From assembly GCF_030128825.1 (NCBI RefSeq), contig NZ_CP119127.1:992001-1056000 (forward strand): a DNA stretch of 64,000 bases, written 5' to 3'. Made by a program: the position numbers and the translations under genes. The DNA is from Sphingobium sp. WTD-1. Lineage in GTDB: Bacteria; Pseudomonadota; Alphaproteobacteria; Sphingomonadales; Sphingomonadaceae. Positions 25,144 to 33,462 of this stretch are shown piece by piece. The notes beneath the pieces are model-generated. The model did no database searches. It saw only the letters and a program-made list of their open reading frames with translations, and was not told where the DNA came from. Position 1 is the first letter of the stretch, and every line of letters starts with the position of its first letter.

Positions 25144-25158
25144 GAGAACGACGTTCTC
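25144..25158. promoter_or_regulatory. Palindromic TetR operator candidate
   Basis: GAGAACGACGTTCTC is a perfect 15-base palindrome around one central base. It lies between the ferredoxin start (25116, minus) and the TetR gene (25218, plus), the usual place for an operator that controls both units. Confidence 0.7.
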
Positions 25159-25217
25159 AATGCTGGCACTATAGTCGCGGGCTGCTAGATGGAAAGCGAT
25201 TATTGCAGAGAGGATCG

Positions 25218-25868
25218 ATGAGCATGTACCGGGCGCCGCAGACCGACGACGCGATCGCGGAAATGGACGATCGCAACCAGCAGATCGTGGCTGCCGCCTA
25301 TGATCTGCTCGACGAGGAAGGGCTGGAAGGGCTGACCATTCGCGCGGTGCTGCAACGGACCGGACTTGCCCGCCGCGCCTTTTACGACCGGTTCGCCGGC
25401 AAGGATGATCTGGTCCTTGCGGTGTTTGCCCATACGCTGCGCCGCGCGGCCGAGCAGTTCGCCGAGCAGGTGCGCGGCCTGTCCGATCCGCTCGCGCGCC
25501 TCCATCATATCGTGGCCGGTATCGTTATCGGCCGGGCAGCGATGGGCGGGGAATGGCAAGGCGGCCAGCGCCGGAGCGCCGCGCTCAGCCGCGAGCATCT
25601 GCGCCTGGCGGAGGCGCGTCCGGTCGAACTGCAAAAGGCGGTAAGCCCGCTCATCGACCTGATTGCCACGATCCTGTCCGACGGCATGGCAGAGGGGCAG
25701 GTCCGCGCAGGACCGGCGTCGTGGATGGCGCTGCTTGTCTATAATCTGGTCTCGACCACCGTCCACAGCCAGTTGCTGGCGGAAGAGGCCGCGATTCCCG
25801 ACCGCCAGCATCGCGAGGAACTGGCGGCCGAGATATGGGAATTTTGCCGTCGGGCGATCGCGGCCTAG
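25218..25868 (+). CDS. TetR-family regulator of the P450 operon (216 aa)
   Basis: N-terminal TetR helix-turn-helix: IVAAAYDLLDEEGLEGLTIRAV, then RTGLARRAFYDRFAGKDDLVLAVF (about 20-65). The rest is a helical ligand-binding domain with no recognisable family name. The start is ATG 25218 or 25224; AGAGAGGA precedes both. Divergent from the ferredoxin/P450 operon with a perfect palindrome between them, so it probably represses the pair until the P450 substrate or product is present. Its stop shares a CTAG with the stop of the convergent hydrolase. Confidence 0.88.
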   Translation: MSMYRAPQTDDAIAEMDDRNQQIVAAAYDLLDEEGLEGLTIRAVLQRTGLARRAFYDRFAGKDDLVLAVFAHTLRRAAEQFAEQVRGLSDPLARLHHIVAGIVIGRAAMGGEWQGGQRRSAALSREHLRLAEARPVELQKAVSPLIDLIATILSDGMAEGQVRAGPASWMALLVYNLVSTTVHSQLLAEEAAIPDRQHREELAAEIWEFCRRAIAA

Positions 25869-26950
25869 CGCGCCAGCTTCAGCCGATTGCGGAAGAAGGC
25901 GGTCATGACGTCGAAGGCCTCGCGCGATTCCGGCAGGGCGGGATCGTAGAAAAAGGCATGGCCCAGCCCATCCCACATATGCAGGTCGGCATCGACCCCG
26001 GCCTTGACCAGTTCGCGATGGGTGTTGACGGTCGCGCTCATCTCGAAGGCGCGGGTGCCGGTGATCAGCAGCGTCGGTGGAAACAGTTTCAGCGTCGTGG
26101 GCGACAGCGCCGGAGACACCAGCGGATCGCTGCGATCGACACCCTTGAAATAGGCGCGGACATCGTCGCGTGGCGGCAGCGCCTGGAAGGGCCGGGCGAA
26201 GCTCTGGCTGTCGCCGCCCCAGCGCGCGTCGCCCGAGGCGCAGAAAATGCCGATCGCGCCGGGAAGCGGCAGCTTTTCATGGATGAACCAGGCGATCGCC
26301 TCGGCCGTCAGCAGCCCGCCGGCCGAACAGCCGAAGATGCCGATATCCTGCGGCTTGTAGGTCTTGAGCAGTTCGCGATAGACTTTGGTCACATCCTCGG
26401 TCGCGGCCGGCCAGATGGTTTCGGGCGCCTGGCGATAGGTGATGGAGAGGATCTCCACCCCGGCCAGCCCCGCAAGCGGGATCGATTCCATCATGCCGGT
26501 GCCGCCGGCGACCCCCATGATGAAGCCGCCGCCCGGCAGGTTGAGCAATATCTTCCTGCGGTTGCCCGCTGCCACGCCGGCCGCCGGGATCGCGCGCACG
26601 GCGGGAATGCCGGCGATCTGCTCGTCGCGCGTCACCACCTTGTACATTGCCTTGAGCGCATCGATGCGCGGCGCCACCAGTTGCGGCATGCGCTGGCGCA
26701 GCGCGCCGGCCTGCCCAGCGGAAACCGCGCGCATCATCGGTTCTTCCGGGTCGGTCGGCGTGCGCGGCAGCGCCTTCTTCGCCGCCTCGCTCAGATAGAT
26801 GGAGGGGGGCAGGCGAAAGCCGGGAACATTGACCGTGCCATCCGGCTCGATCGTGCCGGAAGCCGCCGGGCTATCGGGCGGTGGTGTCTGGGCCGGTGCC
26901 GTCCCGGCCAGGGCCAGCAGGACAAACGGCAAGGCGAATCGCATCGTCAT
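25865..26950 (-). CDS. Exported HSL-type alpha/beta hydrolase (361 aa)
   Basis: A signal peptide (about 1-21, ending GTAPAQ) is followed by an alpha/beta-hydrolase-3 domain. The nucleophile motif GCSAGG has Ser209, and DGLGHAFFYD near the C-terminus gives the His. Two points are odd: the usual HGGG oxyanion motif is NLPGGGF (Pro139 for His), and the segment where family members have the acidic residue (DPLRDE) reads TRAFEMS, leaving a Glu. It may be an esterase or lipase with a modified site. It is divergent from a MarR gene across a palindrome, so expression is probably inducible. Substrate unknown. Confidence 0.85.
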   Translation of the reverse strand: MTMRFALPFVLLALAGTAPAQTPPPDSPAASGTIEPDGTVNVPGFRLPPSIYLSEAAKKALPRTPTDPEEPMMRAVSAGQAGALRQRMPQLVAPRIDALKAMYKVVTRDEQIAGIPAVRAIPAAGVAAGNRRKILLNLPGGGFIMGVAGGTGMMESIPLAGLAGVEILSITYRQAPETIWPAATEDVTKVYRELLKTYKPQDIGIFGCSAGGLLTAEAIAWFIHEKLPLPGAIGIFCASGDARWGGDSQSFARPFQALPPRDDVRAYFKGVDRSDPLVSPALSPTTLKLFPPTLLITGTRAFEMSATVNTHRELVKAGVDADLHMWDGLGHAFFYDPALPESREAFDVMTAFFRNRLKLAR

Positions 26951-26971
26951 GACTTTCGTTCCTCTCCATCT

Positions 26972-26992
26972 TATGTTATGATATATAACATA
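26972..26992. promoter_or_regulatory. MarR operator candidate
   Basis: TATGTTAT-gatat-ATAACATA, a perfect 8-bp inverted repeat in an AT-rich island between the hydrolase start (26950, minus) and the MarR gene (27033, plus). Typical size and position for a MarR dimer site controlling both genes. Confidence 0.7.
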
Positions 26993-27032
26993 CAGGCTTG
27001 AGCCTGCACGGCAAGGGGGCTAGACCGGCGCG

Positions 27033-27488
27033 GTGACGATCGATCCCGACAGCGCCTTCACCGACCCGCTCGACGCGATGCTGGGCTTTCATCTGCGCCG
27101 CACGGCGGCGGCGGTCACCGGCGCGCTTGCCGAGGCGATGGCGCCGCTTGGCCTCAATCCGGGCGAAGCGACCTTGCTGCGGCTGATCGGTGCCAATCCG
27201 GGCTGTACCCAGAGCGACATTGCCCGTGCGCTGCGCGCCCAGCCGGCCAATCTGGTGCCGCTCATCAACAAGCTGGCGCTGTCTGGCCTATTGGCAAAGG
27301 GGGCGGGCAAGGGCCGCGCGATCCCGCTATCGCTGACGACGGAGGGGCTGGTGCTGCACGACAGGGTCTGTGCGGCGTTCGACGCGCATGAGGCGCGGAT
27401 CGGTCGCTCCATCCCGGTCGAACAGCATCGCGACGTCATCGCCCTGTTGCGCCAGATCTGCCTCGACGCCTGCTGCGGCCCGGCCTAA
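27033..27488 (+). CDS. MarR-family regulator (151 aa)
   Basis: Winged-helix MarR fold: GLNPGEATLLRLIGANPG (helices 2-3), CTQSDIARALRAQPANLVPLINKLALSGLL (recognition helix, about 53-85), then a wing around RAIPLSLTTEGL. The start is a GTG at 27033 with no strong ribosome site. It is divergent from the exported hydrolase with a palindrome between them, and convergent with the GST gene (stops overlap by 4 bp). It likely represses the hydrolase and itself. Confidence 0.87.
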   Translation: MTIDPDSAFTDPLDAMLGFHLRRTAAAVTGALAEAMAPLGLNPGEATLLRLIGANPGCTQSDIARALRAQPANLVPLINKLALSGLLAKGAGKGRAIPLSLTTEGLVLHDRVCAAFDAHEARIGRSIPVEQHRDVIALLRQICLDACCGPA

Positions 27489-28099
27489 TCGGCCTCCGCT
27501 TCCATCCATAGCGGGTGCCGCACCATGGCTTGAGCGAACAGCTCGGATTCCAGATGCCCGGCCAGCCAGCCGCGCAACGCGGCCCAGGGCTGCGCGGCAA
27601 ACCAGTCCGGCTCGACCGCCGCGAACTGCCGCACGAACGGAAAGATCGCCATGTCGGCCAATGTCCGCCGCGCGCCGCAAAGCTGGGCCTGATCGCGTAA
27701 CCGTGCCTCCAATGCCTCCAGCAAACCGGCCGCCTCGGTCCGATGCGCGATCGGGTCGCTGCCATGGCGCTCGGCATATTTGTAGCGATCGAGATGCCGT
27801 TTGAACGGCCCGTCATTGGCCGCGATCAGCGCCCCGTCGTCGTCCGCCAGCCACGCCTCTGGGTCATTCTGCCCCAGCGCCCAGCGCATGATCTCCAGAC
27901 TCTCGTCGATCACCCGACCATCGGCCAGGACCAGCACCGGCACCGTCCCCTTGGGCGAGGCGGCCAACATCGCCGCCGGCTTGGCGCGCAGCAGGATTTC
28001 GCGATGCGCCACCGCCTGTCCGCTCACCAGCATCGCCAGCCGCGCCCGCATCGCATAGGGACAGCGGCGGAAGGAATAGAGGATCGGGACATCGGCCAT
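27485..28099 (-). CDS. Glutathione S-transferase (204 aa)
   Basis: Thioredoxin-like N-terminal domain with YSFRRCPYAMRAR (active-site region, Cys13 or a neighbouring residue), GTVPVLVLADG (the cis-Pro loop, about 51-62) and IDESLEIMRWA, which binds the glutathione gamma-glutamyl group. An all-helical C-terminal domain follows. It is cytosolic and conjugates or reduces electrophiles with glutathione. It follows an SDR gene on the same strand, and a GGCCCGCC/GGCGGGCC hairpin (28100-28125) abuts its start. Specific substrate unknown. Confidence 0.9.
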   Translation of the reverse strand: MADVPILYSFRRCPYAMRARLAMLVSGQAVAHREILLRAKPAAMLAASPKGTVPVLVLADGRVIDESLEIMRWALGQNDPEAWLADDDGALIAANDGPFKRHLDRYKYAERHGSDPIAHRTEAAGLLEALEARLRDQAQLCGARRTLADMAIFPFVRQFAAVEPDWFAAQPWAALRGWLAGHLESELFAQAMVRHPLWMEAEAD

Positions 28100-28136
28100 G
28101 GCCCGCCCTAACCGAGCGGCGGGCCAAAGAGTAGCC

Positions 28137-28913
28137 TTACTCCGCCTCGACCCATTTCGTCGTCAGCGCGCGCGGCGAGAGATATTTGGTCGATGTCCAG
28201 CCGCCATCCACCACGATCGTCTGGCCGTTGATGAAGGCGGCGCCGGGCGAACAAAGGAAGGCGATGGTGCTGGCCACATCCTCTACCTCGCCCAGCCGCG
28301 GGAAGGGGGTGGTTTCCACATTCACCCGCTTGAACATCTCGTCCTCGAAGCGGTGGCGCACCATGTCGGTCATGGTGACGCCCGGCGCGACGCAATTGGC
28401 GCGGATGCCCTGCGGGCCGTAATCGCAGGCGATATGCTTGGTCAGCGCGTCCAGCCCGCCCTTGGCCGCCGAATAGGCGCCGCCGCGCCGCCCGCCGATC
28501 ACCGCATAGGTGGAGGTGACGTTCACGATGCCGCAGCCCTCGCCCATATGGACGATCGCCTCGCGCGCCAGGCGGAAGGGTGCGCGCAGCATGAGGTCCA
28601 GGAACCCGTCCAGCGTGGCGTCGTCGGTCTCGTGCAGCGGCTTGGGGCTGCCCGCGCCGGCATTGTTGACCAGGAAATCGATGCGGCCGAAGCGGTCGAG
28701 CGCCAGCTGCACGATCTGCGCCGGCGCATCATCCTGCGTCACGTCGATGGACAGGGTGGCGACCCGCGCCGGATCGCCGATTTCGCTCTCCAGCGTCGCC
28801 AGCTTGGCCGGATCGCGACCGACGCCGACGATCGCCATGCCGGCATCATGCAGCATCTTCGCCGTGCAGAGCCCGATGCCGCTGCCCGCCCCGGTGATGA
28901 TCGCTACCTGCAT
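28137..28913 (-). CDS. Short-chain dehydrogenase/reductase (258 aa)
   Basis: Classical SDR: ITGAGSGIGLCTAK (nucleotide-binding TGxxxGxG), NNAGAG (about 87), Ser in VTSTYAV, catalytic YSAAKGG, and the C-terminal FINGQTIVVDGGW. NAD(P)-dependent oxidation or reduction of an alcohol/ketone. The Gly/Asp pattern after strand 2 (GRDP) does not settle the cofactor. No close operon partner other than the GST gene 37 bp downstream. Substrate unknown. Confidence 0.88.
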   Translation of the reverse strand: MQVAIITGAGSGIGLCTAKMLHDAGMAIVGVGRDPAKLATLESEIGDPARVATLSIDVTQDDAPAQIVQLALDRFGRIDFLVNNAGAGSPKPLHETDDATLDGFLDLMLRAPFRLAREAIVHMGEGCGIVNVTSTYAVIGGRRGGAYSAAKGGLDALTKHIACDYGPQGIRANCVAPGVTMTDMVRHRFEDEMFKRVNVETTPFPRLGEVEDVASTIAFLCSPGAAFINGQTIVVDGGWTSTKYLSPRALTTKWVEAE

Positions 28914-29069
28914 CTATCCTGTCCTCTGCTCTGTCCTGCCCCGCTCTTATCCGCTTCGCCGGGCATCGGCGAACCGCCGTGGCGATGCCTCGCCGCCCCG
29001 GCTTGAACCCGCGCGCGCGCCGCGTCACCCCTGCGCCATCATCTGCATAATCCAGCGAAAGGCCCGCTC

Positions 29070-29978
29070 ATGTCCGAACTGCGCTACGACGATCGCGTCA
29101 TCGTCATCACCGGTGCCGGGCGGGGGCTTGGCCGCGCCTATGCGGAACTGCTCGGCGCACGCGGGGCCAGGGTCGTGGTCAATGATCCGGGTAGCGCCGT
29201 GCGCGGCGAGGGGATCGATGCTGGCCCGGCGGCCGAAGTGGTCGCCGCGATCAAGGCGCAGGGCGGCGAAGCGATCGTCTCGACCGACAGCGTCGCCACG
29301 CCGGAGGGTGGCCGTGCCATCATAGAGGCGGCGCTCGACCATTATGGCCGGATCGACGGGCTGATCCACAATGCCGGCAATGTCCGCTACGGCTCGATGC
29401 AGGCGCTCAGCCAGGAAGATTTCGACGCCGTGCTGGACGTCCATCTGCGCGGCGCCTTCCATGTCGCCCGCGCTGCCTTCCCGCATATGTGCAAGGCGCG
29501 CTATGGCCGGATCGTCCTCACCAGCTCGATCGGCGGCCTCTATGGCAATCGCGATTGCGTCAATTATGGCATGTCCAAATCGGGCATGATCGGCCTCAAC
29601 AATGTGCTGGCGCTGGAGGGGGAGGCCGAAGGGGTCAAATCCAACATCATCGTGCCCGGCGCCGTCACCCGCATGGCCGAGGGGCTGGATATCTCCCAAT
29701 ATCCGCCGATGGGGCCGGAACTGGTCTCGCCGGTCGTTGCCTGGCTGGCGCATGAAAGCTGCTCGGTCACGGGCGAGATGCTGGTGTCGATCGCCGGCCG
29801 CGTCGCCCGCGCGTTCATCGCCGAGAGCAAGGGCGTCTATCAGCCCAGCTGGACGCCGGAGGATGTCGGCGCCCGGATCGACGCGATCATGGACAGCCAG
29901 GATCCGCTGGTCTTCGGGCTGGAGGGCCATGTCGACCATATCCGCTACAGCTTCGGCCGCGCCGTCGCGGGGGAATAG
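29070..29978 (+). CDS. SDR dehydrogenase, MFE-2-like (302 aa)
   Basis: SDR with VIVITGAGRGLGRAYAELL (about 10-28) and VVVNDPGSA after strand 2, an acidic pattern that favours NAD, as in the (3R)-hydroxyacyl-CoA dehydrogenase part of multifunctional enzyme 2. HNAGNVRYG, LTSSIGG and the catalytic NYGMSKSG are present. The C-terminus extends about 50 residues beyond the core (QPSWTPEDVG...), as in that family. A role in beta-oxidation-like removal of a side chain is likely but not proven. Divergent from the SDR at 28137. Confidence 0.85.
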   Translation: MSELRYDDRVIVITGAGRGLGRAYAELLGARGARVVVNDPGSAVRGEGIDAGPAAEVVAAIKAQGGEAIVSTDSVATPEGGRAIIEAALDHYGRIDGLIHNAGNVRYGSMQALSQEDFDAVLDVHLRGAFHVARAAFPHMCKARYGRIVLTSSIGGLYGNRDCVNYGMSKSGMIGLNNVLALEGEAEGVKSNIIVPGAVTRMAEGLDISQYPPMGPELVSPVVAWLAHESCSVTGEMLVSIAGRVARAFIAESKGVYQPSWTPEDVGARIDAIMDSQDPLVFGLEGHVDHIRYSFGRAVAGE

Positions 29979-29990
29979 CGCGCGCGGTCA

Positions 29991-30032
29991 GGTCGAACCC
30001 GGCCGGTCGAATCCGGCCAGTCGAATCCCGGC
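29991..30032. repeat. Three 14-bp tandem repeats
   Basis: GGTCGAACCCGGCC, GGTCGAATCCGGCC and AGTCGAATCCCGGC follow one another with exact 14-bp period, and a partial fourth unit GGTCGAT follows. They lie in the 100-bp gap between the MFE-2-like SDR and the truncated haemoglobin gene. Could be slippage of noncoding DNA or a small regulatory array. Confidence 0.75.
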
Positions 30033-30078
30033 GGTCGATGCGCTATGGCTCGGGCATCCCCGTGCGGAGTCGCAATCC

Positions 30079-30471
30079 ATGAAGGCGGAACGGATCGACG
30101 AGGCCAGCCTGCGCCATCTGGTCGAAAGCTTCTATGCCCGCGTCCGCGCGGACGACCGGCTTGGTCCGATCTTCAACGATGCCGTGGACGACTGGCCGGC
30201 GCATATCGACCGGCTGGTCGATTTCTGGTCGTCGGTGATGCTGTCATCGGGCCGCTACAAGGGGCAGCCCGTCCCGGTGCATATGGCGCATCGCGACCGG
30301 ATCACGCCCGCCCTGTTCGACCATTGGCTGAATCTCTGGTCGCAGACGACCGATGCCGTCATGGGTCCGGCGGCGGCCGCCGCCTTGCAGGACAAGGCGC
30401 AGCGTATTGCGGAAAGCCTGCAACTCGCGCTGTTTTTCCGGCTGGGGCAGCCGCCGGCGGCGGGGGCATGA
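30079..30471 (+). CDS. Truncated haemoglobin, group III-like (130 aa)
   Basis: Short globin: LRHLVESFYARVRADDRLGPIF (helices A-B), DRLVDFWSSVMLSSGRYKG (helix E region), HMAHRDRITPALFDHWLNLW (helices F-G, carrying the candidate proximal His). The W-S-S-V-M-L-x-S-G-R-Y-K-G block is typical of the group III class. Start ATG 30079; no strong ribosome site. Binds O2, NO or other diatomic ligands; group III globins are linked to NO handling or electron transfer in microaerobic cells. No partner gene is obvious. Confidence 0.85.
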   Translation: MKAERIDEASLRHLVESFYARVRADDRLGPIFNDAVDDWPAHIDRLVDFWSSVMLSSGRYKGQPVPVHMAHRDRITPALFDHWLNLWSQTTDAVMGPAAAAALQDKAQRIAESLQLALFFRLGQPPAAGA

Positions 30472-30472
30472 A

Positions 30473-30492
30473 GGGCGCGCCGATACGCGCCC
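30473..30492. terminator. Hairpin between globin and LuxR-type gene
   Basis: GGGCGCG-ccgata-CGCGCCC directly after the globin stop and just before the convergent stop at 30502. Seven-bp stem, no T-run; likely shared transcription end. Confidence 0.55.
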
Positions 30493-30501
30493 CTGTCCGC
30501 C

Positions 30502-31278
30502 TTATTCGATCGTCACGCCGACCACGCGCCAGGCGCCATTTTCGCGATCCAGCGTCACCGTCTCGATCGCCTGTGCCTGATTGGCGTAGCTGGCGCGAAA
30601 CTTCACCACTTCATAGCCATGGGGCGGGGCCGGCAGTTCCTCCTGGCTCAGCAGGCTGCGGGACTGGAGGGTGCCGAACCGGCCGCGCATCGTCTGCGAC
30701 ACCTCCGTCCAGACCTGCACCGTATTGAGTTTCTGGAAAGCGCTGCCGGTGCCGCGATAGCTTTCGGCCCATTTATCCTGGTCGATCAGCGCCAGCCATT
30801 GGCGTGCGGCGTCGACGACCTCGGCATTATGCGCCTGGGCGGCGGCCGGCATCGCTTGCGGTGTGGGGGCGGCATCGGGCAGGGCGGCGAGCGCCAGCAG
30901 GCCAAGGACAAAAGTCATGAGAAGCACTCCAGGAAGGATCGGGCGCCGGCGATCGGCCGGCCTCACGCCGACGACCGGCGCCTCGTCCTGATCCGCTTCG
31001 ACCGGGGCGGCGTCTGCCCCCAATAGCCTGTCCCCCAGAAAATCGGGGGGTGATGCCTCGGGCGTGCCTTCGGCTTCCAGCAACAGCCGGGCGGCCTCGC
31101 GGCTGCTCGACACTGCCATCTTGCGCCGGGCATCGCGCAGCCGTTCGTTGATGGTATGGACCGACAGGTCCAGGCTGCGCGCGATCGATTTCGCGTCATG
31201 GCCCCGGACCATCAGGCGCAGCGTCTGCTTTTCCTTCTCGGTCAGCGCCCAAAGGCCGTCTGTCATCCCGCTGGTCAT
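30502..31278 (-). CDS. Membrane-anchored LuxR-type HTH protein with DUF4019 domain (258 aa)
   Basis: Residues about 10-65 form a LuxR/GerE helix-turn-helix (LTEKEKQTLRLMVRGHDAKS, then ARSLDLSVHTINERLRDARRK). A linker is followed by one transmembrane segment, about 112-133 (ILPGVLLMTFVLGLLALAAL). The remainder is a DUF4019-like domain outside the membrane (DAARQWLALIDQDKWAESY ... VVKFRASYANQAQAIETVTL). The order puts a DNA-binding domain in the cytoplasm and a sensor-like domain in the periplasm, a one-protein transmembrane regulator similar in plan to ToxR. Targets and signal unknown. Confidence 0.8.
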   Translation of the reverse strand: MTSGMTDGLWALTEKEKQTLRLMVRGHDAKSIARSLDLSVHTINERLRDARRKMAVSSSREAARLLLEAEGTPEASPPDFLGDRLLGADAAPVEADQDEAPVVGVRPADRRRPILPGVLLMTFVLGLLALAALPDAAPTPQAMPAAAQAHNAEVVDAARQWLALIDQDKWAESYRGTGSAFQKLNTVQVWTEVSQTMRGRFGTLQSRSLLSQEELPAPPHGYEVVKFRASYANQAQAIETVTLDRENGAWRVVGVTIE

Positions 31279-31346
31279 GGCGCCAGATGTACGAAGCCGC
31301 CGGTGCGCCAGCTACCCCCAAAAATTCGTATCTTTGGCGGGGCCGG

Positions 31347-31784
31347 TCAGTCCGACAGGCTGCGCAGATAGGCGATCAGGTCGGCGCGCGCGAGCGGGTC
31401 GGGGATGCCGCTGAACTGCATCTTGGTGCCGGGCACGAAGCGCTGCGGATTGGCGATCCAGGCGTCGAGTGCCTTGTCGTCCCAAACGCCGCCCTTGGCG
31501 CGCAACGCGGCGGTATAGCCGAACCGGGCGCTGTGCTGGCCGATCGGCTGGCCGTAAATGCCGTGCAGATTGGGTCCGCCCGTATCGGGGCCGCCGGCGC
31601 TGCTGGTGTGGCAGGCGGCGCAGGTGCCGAACAGCCGGGCGCCGGCCTTGGCGTCAGCCACCGTCATCAGCTTTTCCAGCGTCGGATTGGGGCCGGCCGC
31701 CTTCAACCGCTCGGCGCGGCGATCGTCGGCACAGCCGATCAGGCTCAGGGTCAGCAGCAGGGCGGCGGAGGCGGGACGCAACAT
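31347..31784 (-). CDS. Lipoprotein cytochrome c, class I (145 aa)
   Basis: The signal peptide has a lipobox (LSLIGC, Cys about 18), so it is probably membrane-tethered in the periplasm. One heme site CAACH (about 55-59) and a C-terminal methionine ligand in PGTKMQFSG are present, with the PNLHGIYGQPIG loop of class I cytochromes c. Length and layout match mitochondrial-type c552/c550. It carries single electrons in respiration or to a periplasmic dehydrogenase. The genes on either side do not show a specific partner. Confidence 0.9.
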   Translation of the reverse strand: MLRPASAALLLTLSLIGCADDRRAERLKAAGPNPTLEKLMTVADAKAGARLFGTCAACHTSSAGGPDTGGPNLHGIYGQPIGQHSARFGYTAALRAKGGVWDDKALDAWIANPQRFVPGTKMQFSGIPDPLARADLIAYLRSLSD

Positions 31785-31833
31785 GGCGCGCCCATGCCCG
31801 ATCGGCGGGCGCGCGGCCAGCGGACCAATTGTC

Positions 31834-33462
31834 CTACGACGTTGCCGGTGCGGCCTCTTCCACCAGCCGTGCGCGGATCTGCTGCTTCAGCACCTTGCCG
31901 GCGTCATTCTTGGGCAGCGCGTCCCACAGCGCCACCGCCTCGGGATATTTGAAGCGGGCGACGCCATGGCCGGCCAGATGCGCGGCCAGCGCGGCGACGT
32001 CGGGCGTGGCGCCGGGGCGCGGCACGATCACCGCCACCGCCCGCTCGCCGGTGCGCGCGTCGGGGACGCCGACGATCGCGATCTCGGCAATGGCGTCATG
32101 GCCCACCAGCAGGTCCTCGATCTCCTTGGGCGCGATATTCTCCCCATTGCGGATGATCAGATCCTTGATCCGGCCGGTCACTACCAGATGGTCGCCATCG
32201 ACCCAGGCACCCTGGTCGCCGCTGCGATAATAGCCGTCCGGATCGAAGCTCGCGGCCTCATCCGCCTTGTGGATATAGCCGACCATCATCTGCGGCCCGC
32301 GCGCGCGAATCTCGCCATCCGGCGCGATGCGGACGATGGCGATGCCGGGGCGGCCGTCGGTCTCGGCGGCATGGGTGACATCGGCCCGGTCGATCACGCC
32401 GACGGTCGTGACCGGCAATTCGGTCGATCCATAGACGCGGCTGACCACCGCCTGCTCGAAATAGCTGGTCGCTTCGCGGATCAGCGCCGGCGGCACCGAC
32501 GCCCCGCCACAGATGAACAATTTGAGCGCGGGCAGCCGCGTATCCGCCGCGCGCGCCGCCGCCAGCAGATGCTGCAGGAAGGGGGTGGCCCCGGCCATAT
32601 GGGTGCAATCGGCCTCGGCCATGATCCGCACCGCGTCATCCGGGTTCCACTGCTCCATCAGGATCGCCGTCGCGCCCAGCAGCAGCGGCGTCTCGAACGC
32701 ATAGATCGACCCGCCGATATGGCTGATCGGCGACGGCACCAGGAAACGGTCGCCTGGTTCGACCAGCCAGTGGCGGCCGATCTGGCGGATCAGCGCATTG
32801 ATCGAATTATGGCTGTGCATCACCCCCTTGGGCCGGCCGGTGGTGCCGCTGGTATACATCACCATCCGCACCTCGTCGGCGTCCAGCGCGGGCAGCGGCT
32901 GGCCGGCCGGAGCCGAAGACAACAGGGCGTCATACGCGCAAACTTTGCCATCTTCCGCCCGAACGATGACGATCTCCGGCGGCCTTTCCATCTCCGTCGC
33001 CACCCGTTCCAGCATCGCGCCATAATCATGACCGCGGAAGCGTTCCGGCACAAAGATCATCCGGCTGTCCACATCCGCCAGGATGAAGCGCAGATCATGG
33101 TCGCGCAGCGACGGCAGGATCGGATTGGCGACCATGCCGGCGAGCGTCGCGCCCATGTAGATGACCGCCGCCTCCTGCCAGTTGGGCAGCATGAAGGATA
33201 TGACGCTGGCGACCGGGAAGCGCGCCAGCAAGGCCTGCGCCAGACGCTGTGCCTGATCGTGCAGGCCCGCAGCGGTCAGGCAATGATCGCCGTCGATCAG
33301 CAGGATGCGGTCGGGCGTATCGCGGGCGGCGTTCGCCAACGCATCGGCGGCGGTGTCCGAACGCCACCAGCCATCGGCATAGGCCTGCGCTGCCTGATCG
33401 GCGTCCCAGCGTATATCCCATCCTGCGGCGGTGATCCGCCGTCCTGCTCCTGTCCCGGCCAT
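31834..33462 (-). CDS. AMP-dependent acyl-CoA synthetase/ligase (542 aa)
   Basis: ANL-superfamily enzyme that activates a carboxylic acid to acyl-AMP and then acyl-CoA. The P-loop MYTSGTTGRPKGVMHSH is near residue 200, RVYGSTELP (A5 region) near 345, YYRSGDQGAWVDGDHLVVTGR (A7-A8, about 425-445) carries the Asp and hinge Arg, and the C-terminal NDAGKVLKQQIRARL has the catalytic Lys. It belongs to the CaiC/cyclohexanecarboxylate-CoA-ligase-like group by its motifs. Divergent from mmsA with a 154-bp gap in which I see no clear operator. Substrate acid unknown. Confidence 0.9.
   Translation of the reverse strand: MAGTGAGRRITAAGWDIRWDADQAAQAYADGWWRSDTAADALANAARDTPDRILLIDGDHCLTAAGLHDQAQRLAQALLARFPVASVISFMLPNWQEAAVIYMGATLAGMVANPILPSLRDHDLRFILADVDSRMIFVPERFRGHDYGAMLERVATEMERPPEIVIVRAEDGKVCAYDALLSSAPAGQPLPALDADEVRMVMYTSGTTGRPKGVMHSHNSINALIRQIGRHWLVEPGDRFLVPSPISHIGGSIYAFETPLLLGATAILMEQWNPDDAVRIMAEADCTHMAGATPFLQHLLAAARAADTRLPALKLFICGGASVPPALIREATSYFEQAVVSRVYGSTELPVTTVGVIDRADVTHAAETDGRPGIAIVRIAPDGEIRARGPQMMVGYIHKADEAASFDPDGYYRSGDQGAWVDGDHLVVTGRIKDLIIRNGENIAPKEIEDLLVGHDAIAEIAIVGVPDARTGERAVAVIVPRPGATPDVAALAAHLAGHGVARFKYPEAVALWDALPKNDAGKVLKQQIRARLVEEAAPATS

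Noticed and set aside
29602..30078. N-terminal extension of the truncated haemoglobin (289-codon frame)
   Set aside because: The extension overlaps the SDR gene out of frame and is Arg/Ser/Pro-rich; the globin fold begins right after ATG 30079.
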